DNA of 64,000 nt, taken from Nocardia altamirensis NBRC 108246 (GTDB lineage Bacteria; Actinomycetota; Actinomycetes; Mycobacteriales; Mycobacteriaceae). The translations under genes were made by a program, and so were the position numbers. Positions 33,124-46,729 of this stretch are shown here, piece after piece. Every line of letters begins with the position of its first letter. The first letter of the stretch is position 1. Below the pieces are notes generated by a model. It worked only from the letters and a program-made list of their open reading frames with translations. It ran no database searches and was not told the origin of the DNA. The stretch lies in NCBI RefSeq assembly GCF_001612685.1, contig NZ_BDAY01000020.1, positions 93,538 through 157,537 on the forward strand, read 5' to 3'.

Positions 33124-34506
33124 ATGGGTGACTCAGCACCGAACAATCCGAAGCGATACAACCTGGAAGAGTTCAAGCCGAAGAACGCGGGCAACGACAA
33201 AACCACCGTGCTCGGCGACAAGTCGGTTGCGACCGAGAACGGCCAAATCGCCTGGGAGACATACGGCAAGGACCTGGACACCCTTGTCGGATTCCGCGAT
33301 TCGATCAATACCGGATCGGTACGCGGAATGGCGAACAGTTGGCGCGGGCACGGCACCAAACTGGCCGAACTCGCCGGCAAATTCTCGAACGCTGTGAAAG
33401 CGACGATCGTCGATTCCTGGGATTCCGAGGGAGGTCGCATCGCGTCGGCGGCGGTGCAGCGCTACGCCGATCAGTTGTCAGCGCTCCCCACCGTCATCAA
33501 CGCGGTCGCGAACAGTCTGGATTACTCGGCGAATTTCCTCGACACCACGCGAAACAATATCCCGGACGGCAAGGGCAACCTGGCCAACGGCAAGTCGATC
33601 GTGACGAGCTCCGGCCAGTACGACAACGAGCAGACACGTAACCAAATGCGGCAACTGCTCACGCAGCGGGCCAACGACGTCATGAACCAGGTCTTCGTTG
33701 CCGGCGGGAAGTCCGTGGACGCGGCCATGCCGATATTCCCGCTGCCGCAACCGGTGACGCAGGGGCTCCCTGACCCAACGCAGGTTGGTAACCCCGGTCC
33801 TCCTGGTCCCCCCGGGCCTCCCGGACCTCCCGGACCCGGTGTGAAACTCGGGCCAGGACCTGGGTTGAACAAGGCCGCGCTCAAACAACAGCAGCAGCAA
33901 CTCGACGATGCGCGCAAGCGGGCGGAACAGGACGCCAAGGACCGGGCGGCGGAGATCGCCAGGCAGAACAAAGAGGCCCAGCAGCGGGCGGCAGATCAGG
34001 CCGCGCAGCAGAAGGCGCAGGCAGCCCAGCAGGCTGGACTGCAGGGCCTGCAGGCCGCGCAGCAGGCGGCGGAAAAGGGTCTGTCGGCCGCGCAGCAGGC
34101 GGCGGCGGAAAAGGGTCTGCAGACCGCAAGCGCGGCAGGTTTGCCCAGCTCGCTGGCCGGTTTGAATCCTGAGCTGAGCAAGGAGCTGAACAAGAAGGCA
34201 GGCGGCCCAGGTCCCGGTCCCGGCAAGCTCGGCGGGCCCGGTGCGCCGACCAGCGCGCTCGGCACGGAGGTTTCGAAGCTGTTCCCGCGGGCGTCGGTCA
34301 CCGGAACGGCTGCTTCGGCACTCGGCCGGGCAGGCCTGGCCGCTACTCCTGGTATGCCGGGTTCGCCAGGTGCCGCGGGTTCACCCGGTGGTGCCCACGG
34401 TCAGAACAAGGAGCACAAGCGGGCGGACTACCTCGACTCCGTCGAGCATATCGAAGAAGCTCTCGGCGATGCCCCGGTGACGTCGAAGCCAGTCGTCGAA
34501 GGATGA
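33124..34506 (+). CDS. T7SS-type secreted protein with collagen-like repeats and coiled coil
   Basis: 460 residues, GGAGG (33114-33118) upstream. Residues ~40-200 are helical with a W-R-G at 73-75 (SWRGHGTKL) like WXG/PPE-type substrates. Residues 223-240 are collagen-like Gly-Pro-Pro repeats. Residues ~250-340 form a Gln/Ala/Lys-rich coiled coil (KQQQQQLDDARKRAEQDAK) that includes two tandem QQAAEKGL blocks. A second Gly-Pro-Gly/collagen-like stretch lies at ~395-420 (PGMPGSPGAAGSPGG), and the end is acidic (YLDSVEHIEEALGDAP). It resembles EspB-like exported proteins in layout. It overlaps the EspG gene by 4 bp. Confidence 0.75.
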   Translation: MGDSAPNNPKRYNLEEFKPKNAGNDKTTVLGDKSVATENGQIAWETYGKDLDTLVGFRDSINTGSVRGMANSWRGHGTKLAELAGKFSNAVKATIVDSWDSEGGRIASAAVQRYADQLSALPTVINAVANSLDYSANFLDTTRNNIPDGKGNLANGKSIVTSSGQYDNEQTRNQMRQLLTQRANDVMNQVFVAGGKSVDAAMPIFPLPQPVTQGLPDPTQVGNPGPPGPPGPPGPPGPGVKLGPGPGLNKAALKQQQQQLDDARKRAEQDAKDRAAEIARQNKEAQQRAADQAAQQKAQAAQQAGLQGLQAAQQAAEKGLSAAQQAAAEKGLQTASAAGLPSSLAGLNPELSKELNKKAGGPGPGPGKLGGPGAPTSALGTEVSKLFPRASVTGTAASALGRAGLAATPGMPGSPGAAGSPGGAHGQNKEHKRADYLDSVEHIEEALGDAPVTSKPVVEG

Positions 34507-35330
34507 CCGTTCATCGGGGGCGGCTGACGTCGCTCGAGCTCGTGGTGCTGTGGGAGCTGATGTCGAACGACAAGCTGCCGTTCCCGCTGACCCACTGGCC
34601 GACGCACCAGTACGAGGAGGACTACTACCGCGCGAAAAGGGCGACAGCTGAACGGCTTCTGCAGTATCTGCCTGCCGACGCGGAGCAGCTGTGGGAGGCA
34701 GCGGTCAACCCGGACATCGTCATCTGGGCGGCGGGCGAGTCGCCCGATGACGAGACGGACATGTCGGCGATGACACGTGTCGTCGGATTGCGGCGCGAGG
34801 GCTATGCGGTGGTCCTGGTCCAGCAACCTGGCGAGACTGCCGACCGCGGCGGCGACATCGACGTCTACGAGACCGACGTCGCCGGGCTGGCAAAGGCGGT
34901 GATCGGCCAGCTGCCGAAGGTCGAGCGCGGTAAACAGGGCGAAATTCCGATCCTCTCGGAACAGTCGAACGCAATCTCGGCGCAGTCGGACGACATGGAT
35001 TACAGCTACGGCTCCTCGCAGGTGCTCGAGGCGATCGATCCGCCGCAAACGCGCTCCGACCGTTGGCGCAACGCGAAGGCGACCCAGATCGGCGAGCTGA
35101 AGGTCGAGCCGGGCAGCGGGGCGCACTGGATTCAGGACCGTCGTGGCTATCTCGTGCGCTGGCGCGACCTCGTCGACGACGGCCGCTACCTGATCGAGCC
35201 CAAGCCGAATCCGATCGCGATTCCGGTGGACGACAAGGCCTTCGAGCGGTTCGTCAACCAGCGGGTTGTCGAACTGGTCCAGCGGATCCGGGAGAATCGG
35301 CCTGCGGAACGCGACTTCCGAGTCCTCTGA
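34503..35330 (+). CDS. EspG-family ESX secretion chaperone
   Basis: 275 residues. The start overlaps the previous stop (ATGA 34503-34506). The N-terminus LTSLELVVLWELMSNDKLPFPL matches the first strand and helix of EspG proteins, followed by a long mixed alpha/beta fold ending in a helix (FVNQRVVELVQRIRENRP). EspG proteins bind the helical tip of their cognate PPE-type substrate in the cytosol and escort it to the ESX ATPase. Its place immediately after the collagen-like protein makes that protein the likely client. Confidence 0.82.
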   Translation: MTVHRGRLTSLELVVLWELMSNDKLPFPLTHWPTHQYEEDYYRAKRATAERLLQYLPADAEQLWEAAVNPDIVIWAAGESPDDETDMSAMTRVVGLRREGYAVVLVQQPGETADRGGDIDVYETDVAGLAKAVIGQLPKVERGKQGEIPILSEQSNAISAQSDDMDYSYGSSQVLEAIDPPQTRSDRWRNAKATQIGELKVEPGSGAHWIQDRRGYLVRWRDLVDDGRYLIEPKPNPIAIPVDDKAFERFVNQRVVELVQRIRENRPAERDFRVL

Positions 35331-35354
35331 TCATGGCTACGCAGAGGGAGTGTG

Positions 35355-36399
35355 ATGCTCGACGAGATGGCGCGTGACACGCTCGAGTTCCTCCTCGAGA
35401 CGAAGTTCTACGAGCAGCGCCTGCCCGGTCTCGGCGCGGTCGTCGAAGTGGGCGATCAGCGGTGGGAGCTTGCGCTCGGCGTCGCGGACCTGGCCACCGG
35501 CGAACCGTTTCGCCTCGGCGACCACTACCGCGTCGGATGTGTCACGAAGTCGTTCACCGCGACCGCCGTACTGCAGCAGATCGACAGTGGCCTACTCGGT
35601 TTCGACGACACGCTCGAACCGTTCGTCCCCGGCATCCCGAACGGTGCGCGCATCACGATCAGGCACCTGCTGAACATGACGTCCGGTGTCGCCAACTTTG
35701 TCGGTGTGCCGGACTGGCTGCCGACGCGCGACGAACTGTCCTTCGACACGCCGGACGCGGACTGGCCGCAGGAGCGCAAGGTCGACCTGATGCGAAGCAG
35801 GCCTGCGGCTTTCGAGCCGGGGGCCAAGGCAGACTACTGCGACAGCAACTACATCCTGCTCGGCCTCGTGCTCGAGCAGGTGACCGGCAAGCCCGCCGCC
35901 GACGTGATCAACGGCGCTGTCGTCGCTGCGGTGCCCGGCTTGACGAGCACCGAATTCCCGTCGGTCGCAAAGCTTCCCGACCCTCATCCGACGTCCTACG
36001 CGCTCATGCCCGACGGTCGAACGCTGCGCAGGCTCGGCGACATGAACCCCAATGCCCTGTGGGCGACCGGCGCGATGACCTCGACGGTCGACGACCTCTT
36101 GATCTGGGTGCGCGAGCTCGCCGACGGGACGCTGCTGTCTGAGGACCTGCAGCGTGCGCGCTTGACGTCGACGCACCTGGACCGCAGGCGGGCCTTCCAT
36201 CGGTACGGGCTCGGCGTGCAGCGACTCGGCGCGCTGGTCGGCCACAACGGCATCATGCCCGGTGCGTCCTGCGCGGTGTACCGCTATCCCGCCGAGGATG
36301 CGTCGGTCGCCGTTGTGACCAACGTGTCGGCGAACGTCGACGCCATCAGCATGGAGATCGCGCTCGAGCTCGTGCGGGCGCTCTACCCCAGGTTCGTCG

Positions 36400-36407
<8 letters not shown>
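35355..36407 (+). CDS. Beta-lactamase-fold hydrolase/acyltransferase with Cys in place of the SxxK serine
   Basis: 350 residues from ATG 35355, GAGGGAG (35344-35350) upstream. The fold is that of class C beta-lactamases and esterases: the motif normally GSVTKSFTA reads GCVTKSFTA, so the nucleophile position (residue 62, codon TGT 35538-35540) is Cys while Lys is kept. The Tyr motif is [11 protein letters not shown] and the third motif GHNGIMPG. No signal peptide. It lies 24 bp after EspG and overlaps the PKS start by 8 bp, so is co-translated with it. A Cys nucleophile suits thioester acyl transfer; LovD, a fold relative, transfers acyl chains from a reducing PKS. Role is inferred. Confidence 0.8.
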
Positions 36408-42414
<6,007 letters not shown>

Positions 42415-42486
42415 TCAGGTGGGTCACGCGCCAGGTCACTAGGCGGGCTCGCGCCGGCGCCGGCGGGCAGGAATTGGCGGCGACAG

Positions 42487-42774
42487 CTATTCGGTCCGCG
42501 GCCGGGAATGGAATCCGATGCCCTCGTCCTGTGCACAAATCCAGACCGCCTCGTCGGACTTGCTGTCCGGGACGTAGATGATCCGCTCTTGGCGGCGCTG
42601 CACCTGTGGCGGCGGCGACTGCTCGAGCTCGTCGGCGTCGAAGGCGAGCCGTTCGAGGTCGTTCTCCAGTCGCCGCACCATGTTCGCATCGCCATAGTGG
42701 TTGCGCAGTACGTCGAGGGATTGCCGGAGCTGGCCGACCGCGAAGCGCAGCTCCGCGATTTCACTGCTTGTCAT
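42487..42774 (-). CDS. Short coiled-coil protein, function unknown
   Basis: 95 residues from ATG 42774. An N-terminal coiled coil (SSEIAELRFAVGQLRQSLDVLRNHY) is followed by RRLENDLERLAFDADELEQ and a charged tail with PDSKSDEAVWICAQDEGIGFHSR. No family recognised. It is convergent with the PKS, 72 bp after its end. A reading frame upstream on the same strand ends with TGA overlapping this ATG, so it could be translationally coupled to a degenerate upstream gene. Confidence 0.55.
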   Translation of the reverse strand: MTSSEIAELRFAVGQLRQSLDVLRNHYGDANMVRRLENDLERLAFDADELEQSPPPQVQRRQERIIYVPDSKSDEAVWICAQDEGIGFHSRPRTE

Positions 42775-42898
42775 CAATAGTTCCTGTGTTCTTGGTCTTC
42801 GTCAGGATGCTGCCCACCGATTGCGGCGCGGGCACGCCGGAGTGCGGCGACCAGATCGAGAGCAACCGGCAGCGACAAGGCGTGTGGGCCGCCAGCAG

Positions 42899-43372
42899 TC
42901 AGATCGGCGGTAAGAACGGAATCACGCCGCCTTCGAGCACGATCGCGCAACCCGAGTCGCCCACCAACCGTGCTGCGAACTGCACTTCGTATTTCTCCGT
43001 AATCTCTCTTACTGTGTTTTCGGCGATCGGTGTAGTCTCTCCGCGACTGACGACCATGCCGTTTCGTGCTGCCCCTGACTGGATAAGCCGGTCGAGGACG
43101 TAGACGCCGGTCAACATTCCGGCACCGGCACTGGAAATATCAAAGGTAATCGCCTTTTTCGCGCCGAGGTGCGCGCCGATCGAGGAGGCGAACGACGGTT
43201 CCATATACATGCGAGTCGCGTGTTTGCTCCGCGTGATCGAGGTCGAGATGATCACATCGAGCTCCGCCGGATTATATCGGGACCTGGATAGGCAATCTTC
43301 CGCAGCGTTGACTGCGAGTGTGAAGGAATCGTGGCAACTTTCCCCGATTGATTCGAATCGAGAGTGCAACAT
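42899..43372 (-). pseudogene. Truncated KAS III (FabH/DarB-like) lacking the catalytic Cys
   Basis: 157 residues with a good start (AGGAG 43378-43382, 5 bp before ATG 43372). It matches the N-terminal half of ketoacyl synthase III: LAVNAAEDCLSRSRYNPAELDVIISTSIT and FDISSAGAGMLTGVYVL. In the family this block reads A-C-x-G; the Cys is Gly here. The second half, with catalytic His and Asn, is missing, ending at a stop after VLEGGVIPFLPPI. Intact start but broken chemistry: a decayed gene or a non-catalytic decoy. Local GC is lower than in neighbours. Confidence 0.65.
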
Positions 43373-43885
43373 GTGTGCTCCTGGACATCGTCGTCAAGAT
43401 GTGGTTTCTGAAGTTTCTGATCTTCATTTGGACAGCAAGCAGCCAGGCAGTAACCGAAGATTCGTTGCGCATGGACTGCCGCTGATTACGCTGTGCTTGG
43501 TGATCGAGGTCTGTGCCTTATCGCAGCCGGTTGACATAGGCGATTGTCTGGCTACCCTGAGGTGTCAGTTGACTGATTGAGCTCTGACCAGGTAGGAAAC
43601 GATTCTGGTCTCCAGATGCTCACTCGATGGATGGTGGTTGTGTGAGGATTCGATTGTCTAGCAATGATTGGGCTATGCAGGAATGGACATTAACATTCGG
43701 CGCCTTGAAGGGGCAATGGTTCTTTTGGTGAACGGAAGATGTGATCTACGTCACCGCCATTACTTGTGTGTGCTAACGGTTTTGGCGCGGCGTGACGCCA
43801 GGTGGCCTCGATCCTGGTCCGCTCACCGTCTAGCGGGTGCACCGGCTCTCAGTGGACGCGGGTGCCTGGGCTGAATGAGGCTGAC
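43373..43885. other. Low-GC gene-free stretch
   Basis: About 510 bp with clearly lower GC than the flanks and no convincing gene on either strand. It is the upstream region of the truncated KAS III and the downstream region of the orphan protein at 43886. It may mark imported or decaying DNA. Confidence 0.5.
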
Positions 43886-44848
43886 TCAATAACACACCCA
43901 AGACTCTGATGCTCTCGGACTCTCAGCAGGCTTCTTCAGCTGAAGGCTGAGGGAATCGCCGACGGAGGGAGAAGGGCTTTCCAGCCACAGAATTTGCTTT
44001 CCGTCCGCGAAGTAGATTTTGCGAGAAGTGCCGTCCAATTCATGGAAGGCTTCGGCGAATTTCGCTGCCAGCGGGCTTCGGCCGACGTCACCACACACCA
44101 TGACGAGGGAGTGTCCTGGGTTTTCGGAAAGGGCCTGGCGGAGATCCCGCTCGACCTGCTTCGCGAAGACCTCAGGCGCGCAGGACACCAGCTGACCGCC
44201 GGGATCTGTGTCGAGATTTGTGGGGTCGATGGACGGAGCGTCGGCTCGCACAAAGAAATTCCCGTTGTGCGTCTCCGCGCCGATAAAGAACACGCCATCG
44301 TCGTCGTACCAGGGCGTTGCCCTCGAGTCGCCCCAACCTTCATCTCCGAAGATGCGTCGGAACTTCTGCCATGCCCCTTTAGGCTCTGGATCGATCGACG
44401 TATAGTGGCGCGTCAATTCTTGATGCCATTGTCCCAGTCTTCTGAAGTAGGGTATGTCCTCCTCCATGAGAGGGTAGGCGACTCCTGCTACTTTGCGATT
44501 TGGTTCATGTTCGGCGCCGGCATAAAGGATGTCCTTGCTCACGTCGCCGGTTCGTATCGGGAAGTCGCCAACCGCAGGGTTGTTGACCGTGATCAATTCA
44601 CCCTCGGGGGCGCGGGGCGCGCTGTCGGGTACTTTCCACTGTGACGGTTGACGTCGGATCAGGTCCCTACCGACCCCATCCTCATCCAAATGCCGCAGGG
44701 CGGCGTAACGAAACGAACTACCGACATGTTGGAGCCGGTTTCGAAGAAAAGAGTGGGCCACCTTGTCGATGCCGGTGGTCAATCGTGCGCACAGCACATG
44801 GCCGATCCCGCTCAATTTTTCCGGATCGCCGCCGTGTATGGACCGCAA
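43886..44848 (-). CDS. Orphan protein with caspase-like His-Gly / Cys-Gly pattern
   Basis: Up to 320 residues from TTG 44848; the start is uncertain and no ATG precedes residue 128. In the C-terminal half, FFIGAETHNGNFFVRAD is followed ~60 residues later by SLVMVCGDVGRSPLAAKFAEAF. A hydrophobic strand ending H-(N)-G, then a second hydrophobic strand ending C-G and a helix, is the arrangement of the caspase-like/CHAT clan dyad. The N-terminal part shows no recognised fold. It looks like the detached C-terminal domain of a large polymorphic effector. No inhibitor or immunity gene is evident. Family assignment is inference. Confidence 0.5.
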   Translation of the reverse strand: MRSIHGGDPEKLSGIGHVLCARLTTGIDKVAHSFLRNRLQHVGSSFRYAALRHLDEDGVGRDLIRRQPSQWKVPDSAPRAPEGELITVNNPAVGDFPIRTGDVSKDILYAGAEHEPNRKVAGVAYPLMEEDIPYFRRLGQWHQELTRHYTSIDPEPKGAWQKFRRIFGDEGWGDSRATPWYDDDGVFFIGAETHNGNFFVRADAPSIDPTNLDTDPGGQLVSCAPEVFAKQVERDLRQALSENPGHSLVMVCGDVGRSPLAAKFAEAFHELDGTSRKIYFADGKQILWLESPSPSVGDSLSLQLKKPAESPRASESWVCY

Positions 44849-44936
44849 CGAGGGCCTTCCAATCCTGGGTTCCAGCCTCTGCGCAGCAGAAGCTTAGTCA
44901 CCTGCCGAGCTCACCGATACCCATCGCCAGGTGCAG

Positions 44937-45455
44937 CTATCGCGCGAGAAGTCGGTCGATCAACGCCAGGTCGGCCTCGAGATGGGCGCGGCCGTTGGCC
45001 AGCAGCGCGGCGATGAGGTCGGCTTGGTCGAGTCCGCTCTTGGCGGCGGTGGCGGCGGACCACACCTCGAGTTCGGACCGGAGTCGGTCACGAAGATCGA
45101 GTAGTTCGTCGCGGGGGAGGGGCTCGGCGAAAGTGAGCATCGTATACAGGTCACGCGGGTAGCTGCCGCGGATCCGCCCCCAGCCCACCCTGAGTAGATC
45201 GGTCAACTCCGCCCGTCCGGCGGCGGTGATGCGGTAGACCGTGCGGGCTGTCGAGTCGGTGGCGGACTCGGGCGTCTCGACCACGTCGGCCATGCCGGCC
45301 CGCGCGAGGCTGCCCAACGCGTGATACACCGAACCGCGTTTGACATCGGTCCACCGCTCGGCGTGGCTGGACTCCAACCAGCGGCGAATCTCGTAGCCGT
45401 GCTTGGGTCCCTGCGCGAGCAGGCCGAGCACGAGAATCCTGGTGGCGGCACTCAT
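44937..45455 (-). CDS. PadR-family transcriptional regulator
   Basis: 172 residues from ATG 45455, which overlaps the stop of the ATC-hydrolase gene (ATGA 45452-45455). The winged helix is LLAQGPKHGYEIRRWLE and VKRGSVYHALGSLARAGM, both PadR hallmarks, followed by the YRITAAGRAEL wing. The C-terminal helices LRSELEVWSAATAAKSGLD dimerise it. As second gene of the operon downstream of two perfect palindromes, it is probably autoregulatory and controls the enzyme encoded before it. Confidence 0.9.
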   Translation of the reverse strand: MSAATRILVLGLLAQGPKHGYEIRRWLESSHAERWTDVKRGSVYHALGSLARAGMADVVETPESATDSTARTVYRITAAGRAELTDLLRVGWGRIRGSYPRDLYTMLTFAEPLPRDELLDLRDRLRSELEVWSAATAAKSGLDQADLIAALLANGRAHLEADLALIDRLLAR

Positions 45456-46066
45456 GATCGGGCGGTGTCTTTGAGTTTGGTCATCACGAACCAGCAGGAC
45501 GGCCCGCCGTATCCGAAGGTCGTCGGGCGCTCGACCCGGACACCGTGGCGATCCTCCGAGGCAGCGTCCATCCATGCGGTGTCGAAGTCGCAGAATGTCG
45601 GCAACAGCTCCTCGGCGTCGGCGGCAATCAAAATCTGCTGGTAGTAACACTTTCGGACGACCGCAATGTAGCCGTTCGCGTCGTCTTGGGGATGGTCGAA
45701 GGTGAAGGTATCGCCGAAGAAGTCATGTTCGCGCTGTTTGGAACCCGCGCGCAGCACGTCGAGGGGATTGCCGGAAGCGTCGAGCGCGGTCTCGGTATCG
45801 CGGCGGACCCAGTCGTAGAACGGGTCGAGGAATGCAGAGCGGAACTGCTCGATCGCTTCTTGTCGAGTGTTGCGGTGCCGCAAGTTTCGATAGGCGGCGA
45901 TCGAGAGGGCGGTGAACCAGAGAATATCGAGGGCTGGTTTGTCTACGGCGGTGTGCCGCTGTTCGTCGACGATCACTGCGGCCTCGGTCATCACTGCGGC
46001 TTCGTCGGGTGGGTCTAGGGCGGCGAGGAACGGTCTGCTGAACCAAGTGACATCTGTAGGAATCAT
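45452..46066 (-). CDS. ATC-hydrolase-family protein (L-2-amino-thiazoline-4-carboxylate hydrolase-like)
   Basis: 204 residues from ATG 46066. The C-terminal half has the family's pattern FCDFDTAWMDAASEDRHGVRVERPTTFGYGGPSCWF: Cys and Asp in an amphipathic helix, an R-x-x-T strand and G-G-x-x-C-x-F. ATC hydrolases open a thiazoline ring in cysteine synthesis in Pseudomonas, but most actinobacterial relatives have unknown substrates. First gene of an operon with PadR, just downstream of two perfect 12-bp palindromes. Confidence 0.75.
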   Translation of the reverse strand: MIPTDVTWFSRPFLAALDPPDEAAVMTEAAVIVDEQRHTAVDKPALDILWFTALSIAAYRNLRHRNTRQEAIEQFRSAFLDPFYDWVRRDTETALDASGNPLDVLRAGSKQREHDFFGDTFTFDHPQDDANGYIAVVRKCYYQQILIAADAEELLPTFCDFDTAWMDAASEDRHGVRVERPTTFGYGGPSCWFVMTKLKDTARS

Positions 46067-46079
46067 GTCAGTAAGGTAA

Positions 46080-46108
46080 GTCAAATTTGACCTATGGTCA
46101 AATTTGAC
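46080..46108. promoter_or_regulatory. Two perfect 12-bp palindromes upstream of the ATC-hydrolase/PadR operon
   Basis: GTCAAATTTGAC occurs twice, at 46080-46091 and 46097-46108, 17 bp apart, directly upstream of the start at 46066 and overlapping the stop of the TetR gene. They are most likely PadR (or TetR) operators over the promoter. Confidence 0.8.
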
Positions 46109-46700
46109 TGCCGGACAGGGTGGCCACAATCGTTCGTGCGGCGTGTTGAACTTGGCGTTGGCGGTCGGCTCCCGTGATGCCTTGCAGGTGGAATGCCCAG
46201 TGCGCCTCGAACAGGCAGGTCAGCGCGTATGCCGCGCGGGCGATGTCGTCGGCGTCTGCCGCGGGGTATTCGGCGGCGAGTTGCCGTTCGAGCTCCGGTA
46301 GCCATCGCTCAGTCCACAAGGCGCGCAAGCGTTCTCGCACCGTGGCGTCGCGGGCGCTCAACGCTACGAGCTCGATCCAGATGACGAGTTCTTCCGGGCT
46401 GCGATAGGCGCCGGGTTCGAACATCGCGTCTATCCGGCGATCCACGGGCTGCTCGGCGTCGGCGCGGAGCATCGAGGCGCCGTACGCGCCGACGGCCTCG
46501 TTGACGAAAGCTTGCATCAGGCCGTCACGACTGCCGAAGTAGTGCAGCACAAGGGTTCGCTGCATGCCGGCCGCGGAAGCCACCTGGGACAGGGTCGCGT
46601 TCGCCAGCCCGTCGCTGGCCACCACGCCGGCCATCGCCCGCAGGATGTGCGCTATCCGTTCCCTGGCCTTGCTCGGCCGACCTACTTTGTTTACTGTCAT
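46098..46700 (-). CDS. TetR-family transcriptional regulator
   Basis: 200 residues from ATG 46700. The helix-turn-helix is ATLSQVASAAGMQRTLVLHYFGSRDGLMQAFV, preceded by the Lys/Arg-rich arm KVGRPSKARERI. The rest is the variable all-helical ligand domain. Its start codon lies in the centre of a 20-bp near-palindrome shared with the divergent gene at 46730, so it probably represses itself and that gene. Confidence 0.9.
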   Translation of the reverse strand: MTVNKVGRPSKARERIAHILRAMAGVVASDGLANATLSQVASAAGMQRTLVLHYFGSRDGLMQAFVNEAVGAYGASMLRADAEQPVDRRIDAMFEPGAYRSPEELVIWIELVALSARDATVRERLRALWTERWLPELERQLAAEYPAADADDIARAAYALTCLFEAHWAFHLQGITGADRQRQVQHAARTIVATLSGSQI

Positions 46701-46709
46701 GATAGTAAA
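46690..46709. promoter_or_regulatory. TetR operator in the divergent promoter
   Basis: TTTACTGTCATGATAGTAAA is a 20-bp inverted repeat with a single mismatched pair, centred on the TetR start codon and 20 bp upstream of the divergent dehydrogenase start. Confidence 0.75.
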
Positions 46710-46729
46710 TATATCCGGAAGGTGAGCTG

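Noticed and set aside
32211..33440. 409-residue minus-strand open frame
   Set aside because: Antisense to the ESX-type genes; no domain; the plus-strand genes have ribosome sites and family features.
42454..42470. GC-rich palindromic stretch after the PKS as a terminator
   Set aside because: Arms are imperfect and there is no T-run on either strand; not strong enough to call.
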